A stretch of DNA of 10,683 nt from JAAEEP01 sp035529155 (GTDB taxonomy: Archaea; Thermoplasmatota; Thermoplasmata; Methanomassiliicoccales; JAAEEP01), in the NCBI GenBank assembly GCA_035529155.1, contig DATKXF010000127.1, forward strand, positions 1 to 10,683, read 5' to 3'. A program made the translations under genes and the position numbers. The notes under the pieces were generated by a model that saw only the letters and a list, made by a program, of their open reading frames with translations, was not told the DNA's origin and searched no databases. This document shows, piece after piece, positions 1 to 6,749 of this stretch. Position 1 is the first letter of the stretch. The number at the start of each line of letters is the position of its first letter.

Positions 1-54
1 TCCGTATGCCTTTACCAGAATGTCGGCAGTATGGTCGAGAAGCTCGAATCTCAT
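1..54 (-). CDS. archease, N-terminal fragment (cut by window edge)
   Basis: Only the first 18 codons are inside the window, read leftward from the ATG at 54. The translation begins MRFELLDHTADILVKAYG, which has the archease N-terminal signature (an aromatic/Leu stretch, then DHTAD). In the family that Asp is part of the metal-binding site. Archease is a small cytoplasmic protein (usually about 140 residues) that activates the RNA ligase RtcB in tRNA splicing and RNA repair. The start is supported by a T-rich TATA-like element centred 26 bases upstream (77-83) and by the absence of a well-spaced Shine-Dalgarno, so the mRNA is probably leaderless. The gene diverges from nadX across a 144-base gap. 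The call rests on a short but distinctive stretch. Confidence 0.85.
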   Translation of the reverse strand, partial: MRFELLDHTADILVKAYG

Positions 55-76
55 CGTCCTAAGATTGCTTGGCGGG

Positions 77-83
77 ATAAAAA
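77..83 (-). promoter_or_regulatory. TATA-like promoter element of archease (leaderless)
   Basis: On the minus strand this reads TTTTTAT and is centred 26 bases before the archease ATG at 54. That is the archaeal TATA-to-transcription-start distance, so transcription would begin at or next to the start codon. No clear purine-rich BRE is visible. Confidence 0.45.
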
Positions 84-97
84 CTGTTGCGCAGCGG

Positions 98-110
98 TTC
101 GAAATTCGAA
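98..110. promoter_or_regulatory. TTCGAA-A-TTCGAA double palindrome between divergent promoters
   Basis: Two copies of the self-complementary hexamer TTCGAA are separated by one A, giving a 13-base direct and inverted repeat. It lies just upstream of the archease TATA box and about 60 bases upstream of the nadX TATA box. That is a suitable place for a shared operator or activator site. No regulator can be named, and the element could be chance in an A+T-rich gap. The rest of the gap 55-198 holds only the two TATA elements and another AT-rich stretch, TTTAAAAG, at 129-136. Confidence 0.3.
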
Positions 111-167
111 TTTTCCAGGTAATCAATGTTTAAAAGCCCCCTTGGAACACTCTGATTTTCAATAGTG

Positions 168-176
168 TTATATTTA
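168..176 (+). promoter_or_regulatory. TATA box of nadX (leaderless)
   Basis: TTATATTTA is centred about 27 bases before the nadX ATG at 199. No Shine-Dalgarno precedes the ATG (the adjacent bases are TCGGTACA). Spacing and missing ribosome site together point to a leaderless transcript starting at or very near the ATG. Confidence 0.55.
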
Positions 177-198
177 CGTTCTATATTCTCTCGGTACA

Positions 199-1017
199 AT
201 GCGAATCCTTGTCATCGGGTGCGGCTCCATCGGCACGCAGATAGCAAGGGCCGTTGACGAGATGGATGAGTTCGACAAGGTGTACATCACTGATCAGAGC
301 CACATGTGCGCTGTCCACCTTGAGAGGGCCCTTCGGAACGTGAAGTACGTCGAGCACGACGACGAGACGATGGACGAACTTGCCAAAGAGCTTGACCTGG
401 TGGTCGAGGCAGCCAGCCAGACGGCGGCGAGACATTACGCCCCGTTCTTCCTGGAGCGTGGTGTCGACACCATGGTCATGAGCGTGGGGGCCTTTGCTGA
501 CGATGAACTCAGGGATAGATGCTTTTCCCTTTCCAAGGAGAAGAACGCAAGGCTCTACGTTCCGTCAGGAGCGGTGTGCGGAACGGATGGACTTAGAGCG
601 GCCTCGGTCGGCCGTATCGATGAGGTCACGCTCATTACCAGGAAGGGCAGGAGGGGCATGTGCGAAGAGTCCAAACTCAAGGAGAGGGGGGTCTCGATGG
701 AGTCTCTTGCTGAGCCCTGCATAATCTTCGAGGGAACGGCGAGAGAGGCCGCTCTAACCTTTCCCAGGAACATGAATGTTTCGGGTACTCTCGCCCTCCT
801 GGGCGTGGGATTCGACGATACCAAGGTGCAGATAATATGCGATCCGAATATTGAGAGCAATCAGCATACAGTGATCGTGAAGGGGGAATTCGGTGAGCTG
901 AGGGCGGAGACCATGAACGTTCCTTCTCCAAAGACCCCGTCCACGAGCTTCCTTGCCGCACTTTCCGCAGTGGCGGCTATCAGGCGTATCGCATCCAATA
1001 TTTGGATAGGTATCTGA
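199..1017 (+). CDS. nadX: L-aspartate dehydrogenase
   Basis: A 272-residue cytoplasmic oxidoreductase that converts L-aspartate to iminoaspartate with NAD(P), feeding quinolinate and then NAD synthesis. The N-terminal Rossmann motif GCGSIG is at residues 7-12. Asp32 at the end of the second strand would favour NAD over NADP. Family blocks follow in order: VVEAASQ (68-74), PSGAVCGTDGL (122-132), FPRNMNVSGTLALLGVG (188-204), the NxH motif with the likely catalytic His at 223, and SPKTPSTS (243-250). Length matches the family (about 240-270). The start is set by the Rossmann fold beginning at residue 2 and by the TATA box 27 bases upstream. No nadA or nadC is in view. The next gene starts about 53 bases downstream and probably has its own promoter, so operon membership is uncertain. 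Confidence 0.9.
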   Translation: MRILVIGCGSIGTQIARAVDEMDEFDKVYITDQSHMCAVHLERALRNVKYVEHDDETMDELAKELDLVVEAASQTAARHYAPFFLERGVDTMVMSVGAFADDELRDRCFSLSKEKNARLYVPSGAVCGTDGLRAASVGRIDEVTLITRKGRRGMCEESKLKERGVSMESLAEPCIIFEGTAREAALTFPRNMNVSGTLALLGVGFDDTKVQIICDPNIESNQHTVIVKGEFGELRAETMNVPSPKTPSTSFLAALSAVAAIRRIASNIWIGI

Positions 1018-1031
1018 ACCCCCTCCTTACT

Positions 1032-1039
1032 GTTATATC
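1032..1039 (+). promoter_or_regulatory. possible TATA box for the M24 peptidase operon
   Basis: GTTATATC lies in the short gap after nadX, centred about 35 bases before the ATG at 1071. Transcription would then start near 1062, leaving a leader of about 9 bases that holds GTGATC (1063-1068), a match to the archaeal anti-Shine-Dalgarno but very close to the ATG. It supports 1071 as start over the upstream in-frame ATG at 1047 or TTG at 1002. Confidence 0.3.
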
Positions 1040-1070
1040 CGAGATAATGCCTTTCTCGCCTAGTGATCCG

Positions 1071-2159
1071 ATGAAGAGCAGGATAGAGCGAATTTTCCAG
1101 CAGTTGGACGATGAGATCGATGCGGTCATTTTCATGAACGCCACCGAACCCAACATCGATCTCTCATTCTTCTACGTCACGGGGGCGGAGTCAGGGATCT
1201 TCGAGGGTTGCTCAGCCATACTCTGGCCTGATGGTAGCATGGAGCTGATAGTCAGTGAGCTGGAGGAGACGAGCTCCCGGAAGGTGGACGCAGAGATCAA
1301 GACTTTCAGATCCAATGAACAGAGGGCCGAGTTCTTGAAAGAGTCTCTGAAGGGCGTGAAGATGCTCGGAATCAACGGTGCCGCTCTTACATACGGTAAT
1401 CTCAAGAAGCTCAAGGAAGCCGTGCCCGATTTCACCGAGGTGGATGTGAGCAAGTCCGTAGAAATGGTCAGGCTGATAAAGGACACGGAAGAGGTCGAGC
1501 GCATCAGGAAGGCCTGTAGGATCGCCTCAAGAGTGGCGGATGACATTCCTAATTTTCTCAAAGAGGGCATGCGCGAGAACGAGGTTGGTGCCGAGATATC
1601 GTATCGTATACAGAGACTTGGTGCCAGCGGTCCAAGCTTCGATATCATTGCCGCGTTCGGGGAGAACTCGGCGGAACCCCATTATCTGGCGGGGGATCGT
1701 CTTCTTGACAGAGGGGAGCCTGCCCTCTTTGATTTTGGAGCCCTCTATCGCAAGTACTGCTCCGACATCACGCGTACGTTCTTCGCCAGGGAGGTCAGCG
1801 AAAGGCAGGAGAGAATCTATGAGCTGGTGAGGGAGGCCAACGAGCTGGCTCTTACCAAGATACGGGCCGGGATCCCAGCGAAGGAAGTGGATGCCGCGGC
1901 CCGCGAGTTGATCGATTCCACTGAGTTCAAAGGAAGGTTCATCCATTCCCTGGGGCACGGGATCGGACTTTCTGTCCATGACGGCGGAAGCATGAGCCCC
2001 GTTACCGATATCATGCTTAAAGAGAACATGATCCTCACCGTGGAGCCCGGAATATACATACCCGGTTTCGGTGGAGTCAGGATAGAGGACGATGTGAGGG
2101 TCACCAAGGAGGGTTGCGAGGTTCTCACCAACGCCTCCAAGGAGCTCATGGTGATATAA
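1071..2159 (+). CDS. M24-family Xaa-Pro dipeptidase/aminopeptidase
   Basis: A 362-residue 'pita-bread' metallopeptidase expected to cleave Xaa-Pro bonds in dipeptides or at peptide N-termini, in the cytoplasm. A creatinase-like N-terminal domain (about residues 1-130) is followed by the M24 catalytic domain. All five metal ligands are visible: D221 (FDFG), D232 (SDITRTF), H296 (GHGIG), E325 (TVEPGIY) and E339 (RIEDD). The substrate-site His204 is in AEPHY. The start is chosen because family members begin at the MKSRIERIF helix; the frame stays open upstream to ATG 1047 and TTG 1002, overlapping the end of nadX. The stop TAA overlaps the tldD ATG (TAATG), so translation is probably coupled. 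Substrate choice between PepP- and PepQ-type activity cannot be settled by eye. Confidence 0.88.
   Translation: MKSRIERIFQQLDDEIDAVIFMNATEPNIDLSFFYVTGAESGIFEGCSAILWPDGSMELIVSELEETSSRKVDAEIKTFRSNEQRAEFLKESLKGVKMLGINGAALTYGNLKKLKEAVPDFTEVDVSKSVEMVRLIKDTEEVERIRKACRIASRVADDIPNFLKEGMRENEVGAEISYRIQRLGASGPSFDIIAAFGENSAEPHYLAGDRLLDRGEPALFDFGALYRKYCSDITRTFFAREVSERQERIYELVREANELALTKIRAGIPAKEVDAAARELIDSTEFKGRFIHSLGHGIGLSVHDGGSMSPVTDIMLKENMILTVEPGIYIPGFGGVRIEDDVRVTKEGCEVLTNASKELMVI
2150..2155 (+). promoter_or_regulatory. ribosome binding site of tldD
   Basis: GGTGAT, a match to the archaeal 16S 3' end, lies 3 bases before the ATG at 2159, inside the last codons of the peptidase gene. It decides for 2159 over the in-frame ATG at 2114, which would add 15 residues unlike the family N-terminus. 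Confidence 0.55.
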
Positions 2160-3535
2160 TGAGGGATATTCTGCATGAGGCAATGGAACGGATGACCGCT
2201 AATGGTGCGGAATTTTGCGATGCCAGGTTCCAGCAGCTGAGCATGCTTTCGGTGAAGGTAGTGGATGGCGGAGTCCGGTCTATCAAGGACGATTCAATGA
2301 ACGGGGTGTGCTTCCGCTCCAGGATACGAGGATCCTGGGGATACTCTTCCACGGTCTCCTTGGACAAGGAATCGCTTCTCGAAGCATGTCTGGAGGCTCC
2401 CAGGAACGCTGGTAGAGGAACCGCTCCCGGTGATCCGCTACCCGAATACAGGTTCGACACCGGGACGGTGAAGGCCAAGGTGAGGAACTATCCCGCAGAT
2501 ATAGCACTCGAGGAGAAGCTGGCCGATCTGATGGAACTCGATAAGGCACAGAGGATCGAGGCCAGGATAGTGAACACCAATTCGGAGTACGACGAGGGAT
2601 TGAAGCGGAACATACTCGTCAATTCCATGGGAGCGGACCTCGAGTGGGAGGAGATCCGGACCAGGGTAATTGCCATGACCGTCGCATCCGACGGCGACAG
2701 GACCGAGTTCTACTACGACATCCACGATGGAACCAAGGGTTACGAGCTCGTGAACGAGCTGGACCTGAACGAGATCGGCGATAAATGCGCAAAGGAGGCC
2801 ATAGCCATGCTGTCAGCCTTGAAGCCACCCTCGGGCCTCTTGACCTGCATCAGCGATCCAGGGATCACTGGGACTTTAGCACACGAGGTGATCGGTCACG
2901 CCGCGGAAGCGGACGAGGTGGTAAAGAATAGATCATTCCTCACTGGCGTCGTAGGAAAAAGGGTGGCTTCGGATCTGATAACCATGGTGGACGACGGTAC
3001 TGTTCCAGGGGTAAGAGGGACTATTCCCTACGACGACGAGGGAATCCGAGGATCCCATACAGTGCTGATAGAGAATGGAATATACAAGGGGTACATGCAC
3101 TCGCTGGAGACCGCGGCCATGATGAACGAGGCTCCCACCGGGAACGGGCGCGCCGAGGATTATTCAAGGAGGGTCTGGGTTAGAATGACCAACACCTACT
3201 TCGAGCCTGGAGACTGGACGCTGGAGGAGATGGTGGAGGACATAGATTTTGGCGTGGTCACGGACAAGACCATAAGCGGGATGGAGGATCCGGTGGGCGG
3301 CGGGTTCGAGGCACAGGCCCTGAGAGGCTACCTGATCGAGAGAGGCAAGATCTCTGGAATGATCAGATCCTTCGCTCTCATCGGGGACGCGCTGGAGATT
3401 TTGAAGACAACGGATGCCGTAGGGAAGGATTTCAAGCTAGACGGTGGAAGCTGCGGGAAGGGAATAGAGGACTGGGCCCCGGTCTCCACTGGAGGAGCGT
3501 ACTGCAGGTCCAAGATCATGGTGGGGGGTGGCTGA
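2159..3535 (+). CDS. tldD: TldD metalloprotease (catalytic subunit of TldD/TldE)
   Basis: A 458-residue zinc metalloprotease of the PmbA/TldA modulator-of-gyrase family (peptidase U62). In bacteria the TldD/TldE heterodimer threads unfolded peptides into a closed chamber and cuts them. It matures some modified peptides such as microcin B17 and degrades others. The zinc motif HEVIGH is at residues 242-247 (HExxxH with H242, E243, H247), and the family's late Cys ligand is C432 in GGSCGKG. Length is typical. The N-terminal half shows the family's conserved strand pattern around residues 20-60. The gene overlaps the M24 peptidase stop by one base and abuts pmbA with no gap (TGA then ATG), so all three are probably co-translated. 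The natural archaeal substrate is unknown. Confidence 0.93.
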   Translation: MRDILHEAMERMTANGAEFCDARFQQLSMLSVKVVDGGVRSIKDDSMNGVCFRSRIRGSWGYSSTVSLDKESLLEACLEAPRNAGRGTAPGDPLPEYRFDTGTVKAKVRNYPADIALEEKLADLMELDKAQRIEARIVNTNSEYDEGLKRNILVNSMGADLEWEEIRTRVIAMTVASDGDRTEFYYDIHDGTKGYELVNELDLNEIGDKCAKEAIAMLSALKPPSGLLTCISDPGITGTLAHEVIGHAAEADEVVKNRSFLTGVVGKRVASDLITMVDDGTVPGVRGTIPYDDEGIRGSHTVLIENGIYKGYMHSLETAAMMNEAPTGNGRAEDYSRRVWVRMTNTYFEPGDWTLEEMVEDIDFGVVTDKTISGMEDPVGGGFEAQALRGYLIERGKISGMIRSFALIGDALEILKTTDAVGKDFKLDGGSCGKGIEDWAPVSTGGAYCRSKIMVGGG

Positions 3536-4897
3536 ATGCACCTCAACGACATGGTGGACAGAGTCCTGAGCAGGGCTCTTTCACACGGGGCGGAGCAGGC
3601 GGAAGTATTCACTATCAAGAGCAGGACCCTTTCCCTCTATGTTGAGGATTCCAGGGTGAAGAACCTGGAGGAGAAGTTCGATGTTGGCATCTCGGTAAAA
3701 GTTGCTGATGGCAAGAAGCTTGGCGAGGCCTCATCTACCATAGCCTCGCCTGAGCAGGTGGATGCGTGCACTGATTCGGCGGTGAAAGCGGCCAGGGTCT
3801 CTGAGCCCGACTCCTTCTTCCAAGGCTTTGGCCTGGGCGGCGAACCTATGATAAGCAAGCCCCTTGTATGGAACGAGGCGGTCGCACACCTTGACGCCGA
3901 TAAGTTATCATTGAAGGGGGCGGAGATCGTCGATGCGTGCAAGGGAGTTGGGGATGTCAAGATACCAAGGGGTCTTATCCGGACCGCCAGTATCGAGACC
4001 GAGATAGGGAATTCCAACGGCATGAGCACTATTCACAAGAGCACGATGGTCTATCTCCACTTCACATCAATGACATCTTCGGGGATTGCGGGTGAAGGCG
4101 AGGAGTCATTCTTCTCGACAAGACTGGATATGGACACCTCTGCGATAGGGGCCTCGCTTGCCCGGGGAGCCATGAATTCCGCCAGGGCCGTGACCTTTAA
4201 GGGACGAAGCGATGCTCCTGTTTTCATTCCAGCACCACATCTTGCTGAGATGTTCAATACTTCGGTCGGTTTCTCGATCGATTCGGAGAATGTCAACAGG
4301 ATGAGGAGCGCCTGGGTCGGCAAGGTTGGAAAGGAGGTTGCCTCCCCAAACATCTCGATCGTGGACGACCCCACCGATCCCAGAGGTATCCTATCCGCTA
4401 CGCATGACGACGAGGGAACGCCCACCAGCAAGAGGTCCATCGTTGAGGATGGTGTTTTGAAGTCGATACTATTCGATGGATACAATGCCTCGATGGCCGG
4501 AGTAAGATCCACCGGAAATGGTCTTAGGAGAACCGCTCGGGACTCCCAGAGCCTCTACCAGTTGCCTGTGCATGTCTCTCCTATCAATATGGTGGTTCGA
4601 CCAGGATCCAAGGATAGGGATGAACTCATATCCTCATTCGACAGAGCGATACTGATCGAGAGGTTCGCCTGGCCCGAGGTCAATCCCATAACAGGAGCGA
4701 TAGGGCTGGAGGTTAGATGTGCCCATATCATGAAGAAGGGAGAAATCGTCGAAACGGTGAAGCACGCGCTTCTCACCGGCAACTTCTTCGAATCTCTCAA
4801 GAAAGTAGTGGGTATAGCTAACGATCATAAGGTCCAGGGATCATGGATAGTGCCCACCATGGGGTTCGATGGCATGGAGTTGGTGGGGACCCCCTAG
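3536..4897 (+). CDS. pmbA: TldE/PmbA, non-catalytic partner of TldD
   Basis: A 453-residue TldD/PmbA-family protein. Its early region (residues 19-60, with LSLYVEDSRVKNLEEK) and its C-terminal part match the PmbA branch. There is no HExxxH motif at the position where TldD has one, as expected for the structural partner TldE, which completes the proteolytic chamber without binding zinc. The conserved DDEGTPTSKR block at about residues 288-297 corresponds to the DDEG block in TldD. The ATG follows the tldD TGA directly, with G-rich GGGGGGTGG just upstream serving as ribosome site. It ends in TAG, 17 bases short of the convergent cyclophilin-like gene. Confidence 0.92.
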   Translation: MHLNDMVDRVLSRALSHGAEQAEVFTIKSRTLSLYVEDSRVKNLEEKFDVGISVKVADGKKLGEASSTIASPEQVDACTDSAVKAARVSEPDSFFQGFGLGGEPMISKPLVWNEAVAHLDADKLSLKGAEIVDACKGVGDVKIPRGLIRTASIETEIGNSNGMSTIHKSTMVYLHFTSMTSSGIAGEGEESFFSTRLDMDTSAIGASLARGAMNSARAVTFKGRSDAPVFIPAPHLAEMFNTSVGFSIDSENVNRMRSAWVGKVGKEVASPNISIVDDPTDPRGILSATHDDEGTPTSKRSIVEDGVLKSILFDGYNASMAGVRSTGNGLRRTARDSQSLYQLPVHVSPINMVVRPGSKDRDELISSFDRAILIERFAWPEVNPITGAIGLEVRCAHIMKKGEIVETVKHALLTGNFFESLKKVVGIANDHKVQGSWIVPTMGFDGMELVGTP

Positions 4898-4902
4898 GTC
4901 CC
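4886..4902 (+). terminator. weak stem-loop at the end of pmbA
   Basis: GGGACC, a 5-base loop and GGTCCC form a perfect 6-bp stem that spans the pmbA stop codon between two convergent genes. No T-run follows on either strand, so it is not a standard archaeal terminator. It could slow polymerase or protect the mRNA end. Confidence 0.25.
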
Positions 4903-4914
4903 GATAGACGATGA

Positions 4915-5283
4915 TCAACCTTTAATCAGGCTAACTCTGATCCTATCCCCAACTTTCTTCAGCTCCTTAGCATCCCCTAAGACCATTCCCACAGGGGAGA
5001 CATCGCTGACGGCTGTAGGTGTTCCGTCGGCACTAACTGGCGTGGGACCGAAGAAGAAGCAGAGCGCGCTTCCGTTCGGCCAAAAGGCTACCTCTCCTAT
5101 CTTCATTAGCGTCCTGCCGTTCTCGATGGGCATTTCCACTGGAATTTCGAAGTAGATCTCCTCACCCCAGACGTTGACATAGGCCTCGAAGGGCAGCGCA
5201 AGCCAGATGGCGTTGGCGGTATCCGAGTCGTTCAGATCTATCTCGAACACCTGATTCTGGGTCCTCATAACTATCCTCTTCAT
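4915..5283 (-). CDS. cyclophilin-like (TM1367-type, formerly DUF369) protein
   Basis: A 122-residue protein of the small cyclophilin-like beta-barrel family typified by Thermotoga TM1367. The conserved core is visible: NVWGEEIYFEIPV (about residues 37-49), GEVAFWPNGSALCFFFGPTP (62-81) and a closing VGMVLGD (97-103). Members share the cyclophilin fold, but prolyl isomerase activity has not been shown for most of them, so no reaction is claimed. No signal peptide or membrane segment is seen, so it is probably cytoplasmic. The start at 5283 has GGAAGG about 7 bases upstream, and the first strand begins at residue 3. It lies 78 bases downstream of ilvC on the same strand, so it could be transcribed with ilvC or from its own weak promoter. 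Confidence 0.8.
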   Translation of the reverse strand: MKRIVMRTQNQVFEIDLNDSDTANAIWLALPFEAYVNVWGEEIYFEIPVEMPIENGRTLMKIGEVAFWPNGSALCFFFGPTPVSADGTPTAVSDVSPVGMVLGDAKELKKVGDRIRVSLIKG

Positions 5284-5315
5284 GACATTTCCTTCCTTGA
5301 AAATGTGATTACAGG

Positions 5316-5330
5316 CTATATGAATAAGAA
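5316..5330 (-). promoter_or_regulatory. possible promoter of the cyclophilin-like gene
   Basis: On the minus strand the gap downstream of ilvC contains TTCTTATTCATATAG, an A+T-rich TATA-like stretch. It would put the start of transcription near 5297, just ahead of the GGAAGG ribosome site. The match is loose, and the same T-rich run could instead help end the ilvC transcript. Nothing else is seen in this 78-base gap. Confidence 0.25.
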
Positions 5331-5361
5331 TTGAGAGGTAAATGGTTTAGGAGGGAGTTGA

Positions 5362-6360
5362 TTACTCCTTCGGATCGCCCATCTCGAAGAGTGTGCGCAG
5401 CTCCCTGCCAACTACCTCGATCTGGCGGTCGTACTCTTCCTGGTACATCCCCTTCATCCGCTTGATCCCGGTCTTCCAGTCCGCTATCCACTCATCCGAG
5501 AACTTACCGGAGAGGATGTTGTCCAGCATCTCCTGCATGCCCTTCTTGACCCTCTCATCGATGATCATGCCTCTCTGGGACAGGCCGCCGAATTCCGCAG
5601 TGTTGGAAACGTTGTCCCACATGCCGGTGAGACCTCCCGCGTAGATGAGGTCCACGATGAGCTTCAGTTCGTTGAGGACCTCGAAGTATGCGATCTCTGG
5701 CTGGTACCCGTTCTCGACCAGCACCTCGAAACCAGCGATGATCAGCCCAGTGACGCCGCCGCATAGAACCGCCTGCTCGCCGAAGAGATCGGAGGTGACC
5801 TCCTCATGGAAGGTGGTCTCCAGCACGCCGGGCTTGGTGGCCCCGATCCCTTTCGCAATGGCCAGAGCGACATCCTTGGCCTGGCCGGAGACGTCCCTCT
5901 CGACCGCGATGAGCGCGGGAACGCCAAAGCCCTGAAGGAAGACCTCCCTCTCTCTCTTTCCCGGTGACTTGGGGGCCATCATGATGACGTCCACACCCTC
6001 GGGAGGCACAATCTGATTGTAGATGATGCTGAACCCGTGTGCGAAGTCCAGTGTACAACCGGGCTTGAGGAATGGTTCGATCTGTTCATCATACACAATT
6101 TTCTGGACCTCGTCAGGAACCAGGATCATGACAATATCCGCGCCCTTCACCGCATCGGGTATCTCGGCAACGGCTATTCCCTCCTCTTGGGCTTTCTTCC
6201 AGGATGCTCCATCCTTCCTTACACCCACAACCACATCGCAGCCGCTGTCTCTCAGACAGAGGGACTGGGCCCTGCCCTGGCTGCCATAACCAATCACTGC
6301 AATCTTCTTGCCGTCCAGGACCGAAAGATCAACGTCGGCCTCATGATACACTTTTACCAT
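5362..6360 (-). CDS. ilvC: ketol-acid reductoisomerase, class I
   Basis: A 332-residue cytoplasmic enzyme for the second common step of valine, leucine and isoleucine synthesis: isomerisation and NAD(P)H reduction of acetolactate or acetohydroxybutyrate. The Rossmann motif GYGSQG is at 24-29. Catalytic and metal residues are present: H108 (FAHGF), K131 (APKSPG), D191 and E195 (SDLFGEQ), E227, E231 and S252. Length fits class I. Departures from the usual pattern: R30 where GYGSQG is normally followed by His, a cofactor loop reading VRKDGAS (47-53) that lacks the first phosphate-binding Ser, and SPGK where GPGH is usual (132-135). These could change cofactor preference. The start at 6360 has AGGTGA 4 bases upstream. 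It lies 74 bases downstream of the ACT-subunit gene with its own TATA box. Confidence 0.95.
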   Translation of the reverse strand: MVKVYHEADVDLSVLDGKKIAVIGYGSQGRAQSLCLRDSGCDVVVGVRKDGASWKKAQEEGIAVAEIPDAVKGADIVMILVPDEVQKIVYDEQIEPFLKPGCTLDFAHGFSIIYNQIVPPEGVDVIMMAPKSPGKREREVFLQGFGVPALIAVERDVSGQAKDVALAIAKGIGATKPGVLETTFHEEVTSDLFGEQAVLCGGVTGLIIAGFEVLVENGYQPEIAYFEVLNELKLIVDLIYAGGLTGMWDNVSNTAEFGGLSQRGMIIDERVKKGMQEMLDNILSGKFSDEWIADWKTGIKRMKGMYQEEYDRQIEVVGRELRTLFEMGDPKE

Positions 6361-6364
6361 ACTC

Positions 6365-6370
6365 TCACCT
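6365..6370 (-). promoter_or_regulatory. ribosome binding site of ilvC
   Basis: On the minus strand AGGTGA sits 4 bases before the ilvC ATG. It is a strong archaeal Shine-Dalgarno, unlike the leaderless genes nearby, so ilvC has a true 5' leader or is read from the ilvB transcript. Confidence 0.6.
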
Positions 6371-6404
6371 TTAAATTGAATCTTATCACGCTAAAGACAG
6401 ATGC

Positions 6405-6419
6405 GTATAAAGAATATTC
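6405..6419 (-). promoter_or_regulatory. TATA box of ilvC with an upstream GAATATTC palindrome
   Basis: On the minus strand the palindrome GAATATTC (6412-6419) runs straight into TTTATAC (6405-6411). A TATA centred at about 6408 predicts a start near 6383 and a leader of about 22 bases containing the AGGTGA site. The palindrome occupies the BRE position and could be a regulator site. ilvC may therefore be transcribed alone as well as with ilvB. Confidence 0.45.
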
Positions 6420-6434
6420 GCATTCCGTGGTCCC

Positions 6435-6749
6435 CTAAAATGAAAGCGTGCCTTTCTCCTTGGCGCTCTTGATGATATCGAAGGTGTGCCCGTTCTGGGG
6501 AACCGCCTCCCAATTGCAGGCAACCCTCTCGTTCAGGTACTCGGCCGAAAGCACATCGGGTATGGCCTTCAAGGCGTAGAGGGTCTTCCCCTTTCCGGGA
6601 AGGTTGGTAATGCCCAGCAGCATTATCACCCTGCCCTCCTTCTTGCCTATGATGGCCGTTTCTACATTGATCTTCCGCCGCACCAGCTCGATGAACACCC
6701 TCTGGCACAGGCCCTGCGAATCCCTACCTACCAATTGGACGATTTCCAT
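6435..6749 (-). CDS. short ACT-like protein, probable acetolactate synthase regulatory subunit
   Basis: A 104-residue protein with an ACT-type beta-alpha-beta-beta-alpha pattern: strand EIVQLVGRD (2-10), helix GLCQRVFIELVRR (13-25), strands around VETAIIGKK and GRVIMLLGIT (29-48), then helix GKTLYALKAIP (54-64). Position between ilvB and ilvC, overlapping ilvB by 22 bases, strongly suggests the small subunit that gives acetolactate synthase valine feedback control. It is shorter than usual IlvN/IlvH (about 80-170 residues with an ACT domain and often a second domain) and lacks the common N-terminal ENxPGVLxR motif, so sequence alone does not prove the role. The ATG at 6749 is preferred to 6755 because GGGGAG lies 6 bases before it but touches 6755. 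It ends in TAG. Confidence 0.65.
   Translation of the reverse strand: MEIVQLVGRDSQGLCQRVFIELVRRKINVETAIIGKKEGRVIMLLGITNLPGKGKTLYALKAIPDVLSAEYLNERVACNWEAVPQNGHTFDIIKSAKEKGTLSF

Noticed and set aside
1..13. TCCGTATGCCTTT occurs here and again at 9686-9698
   Set aside because: Only 13 bases are shared. One copy is inside archease codons and the other is intergenic, with no flanking similarity. Probably chance.
96..110. GGTTCGAA resembles a tRNA T-loop
   Set aside because: No acceptor, D or anticodon stems can be built around it on either strand.
1002..1070. Longer M24 peptidase starting at TTG 1002 or ATG 1047
   Set aside because: The extra residues do not resemble the family N-terminus, and the best TATA and ribosome-site placement fits 1071.
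1527..2183. 218-codon open frame on the minus strand
   Set aside because: Lies antisense to the conserved M24 catalytic domain, and its translation shows no recognisable domain. It is a shadow frame.
6037..6438. 133-codon open frame on the plus strand opposite ilvC
   Set aside because: Antisense to conserved ilvC codons with no recognisable protein features or ribosome site.
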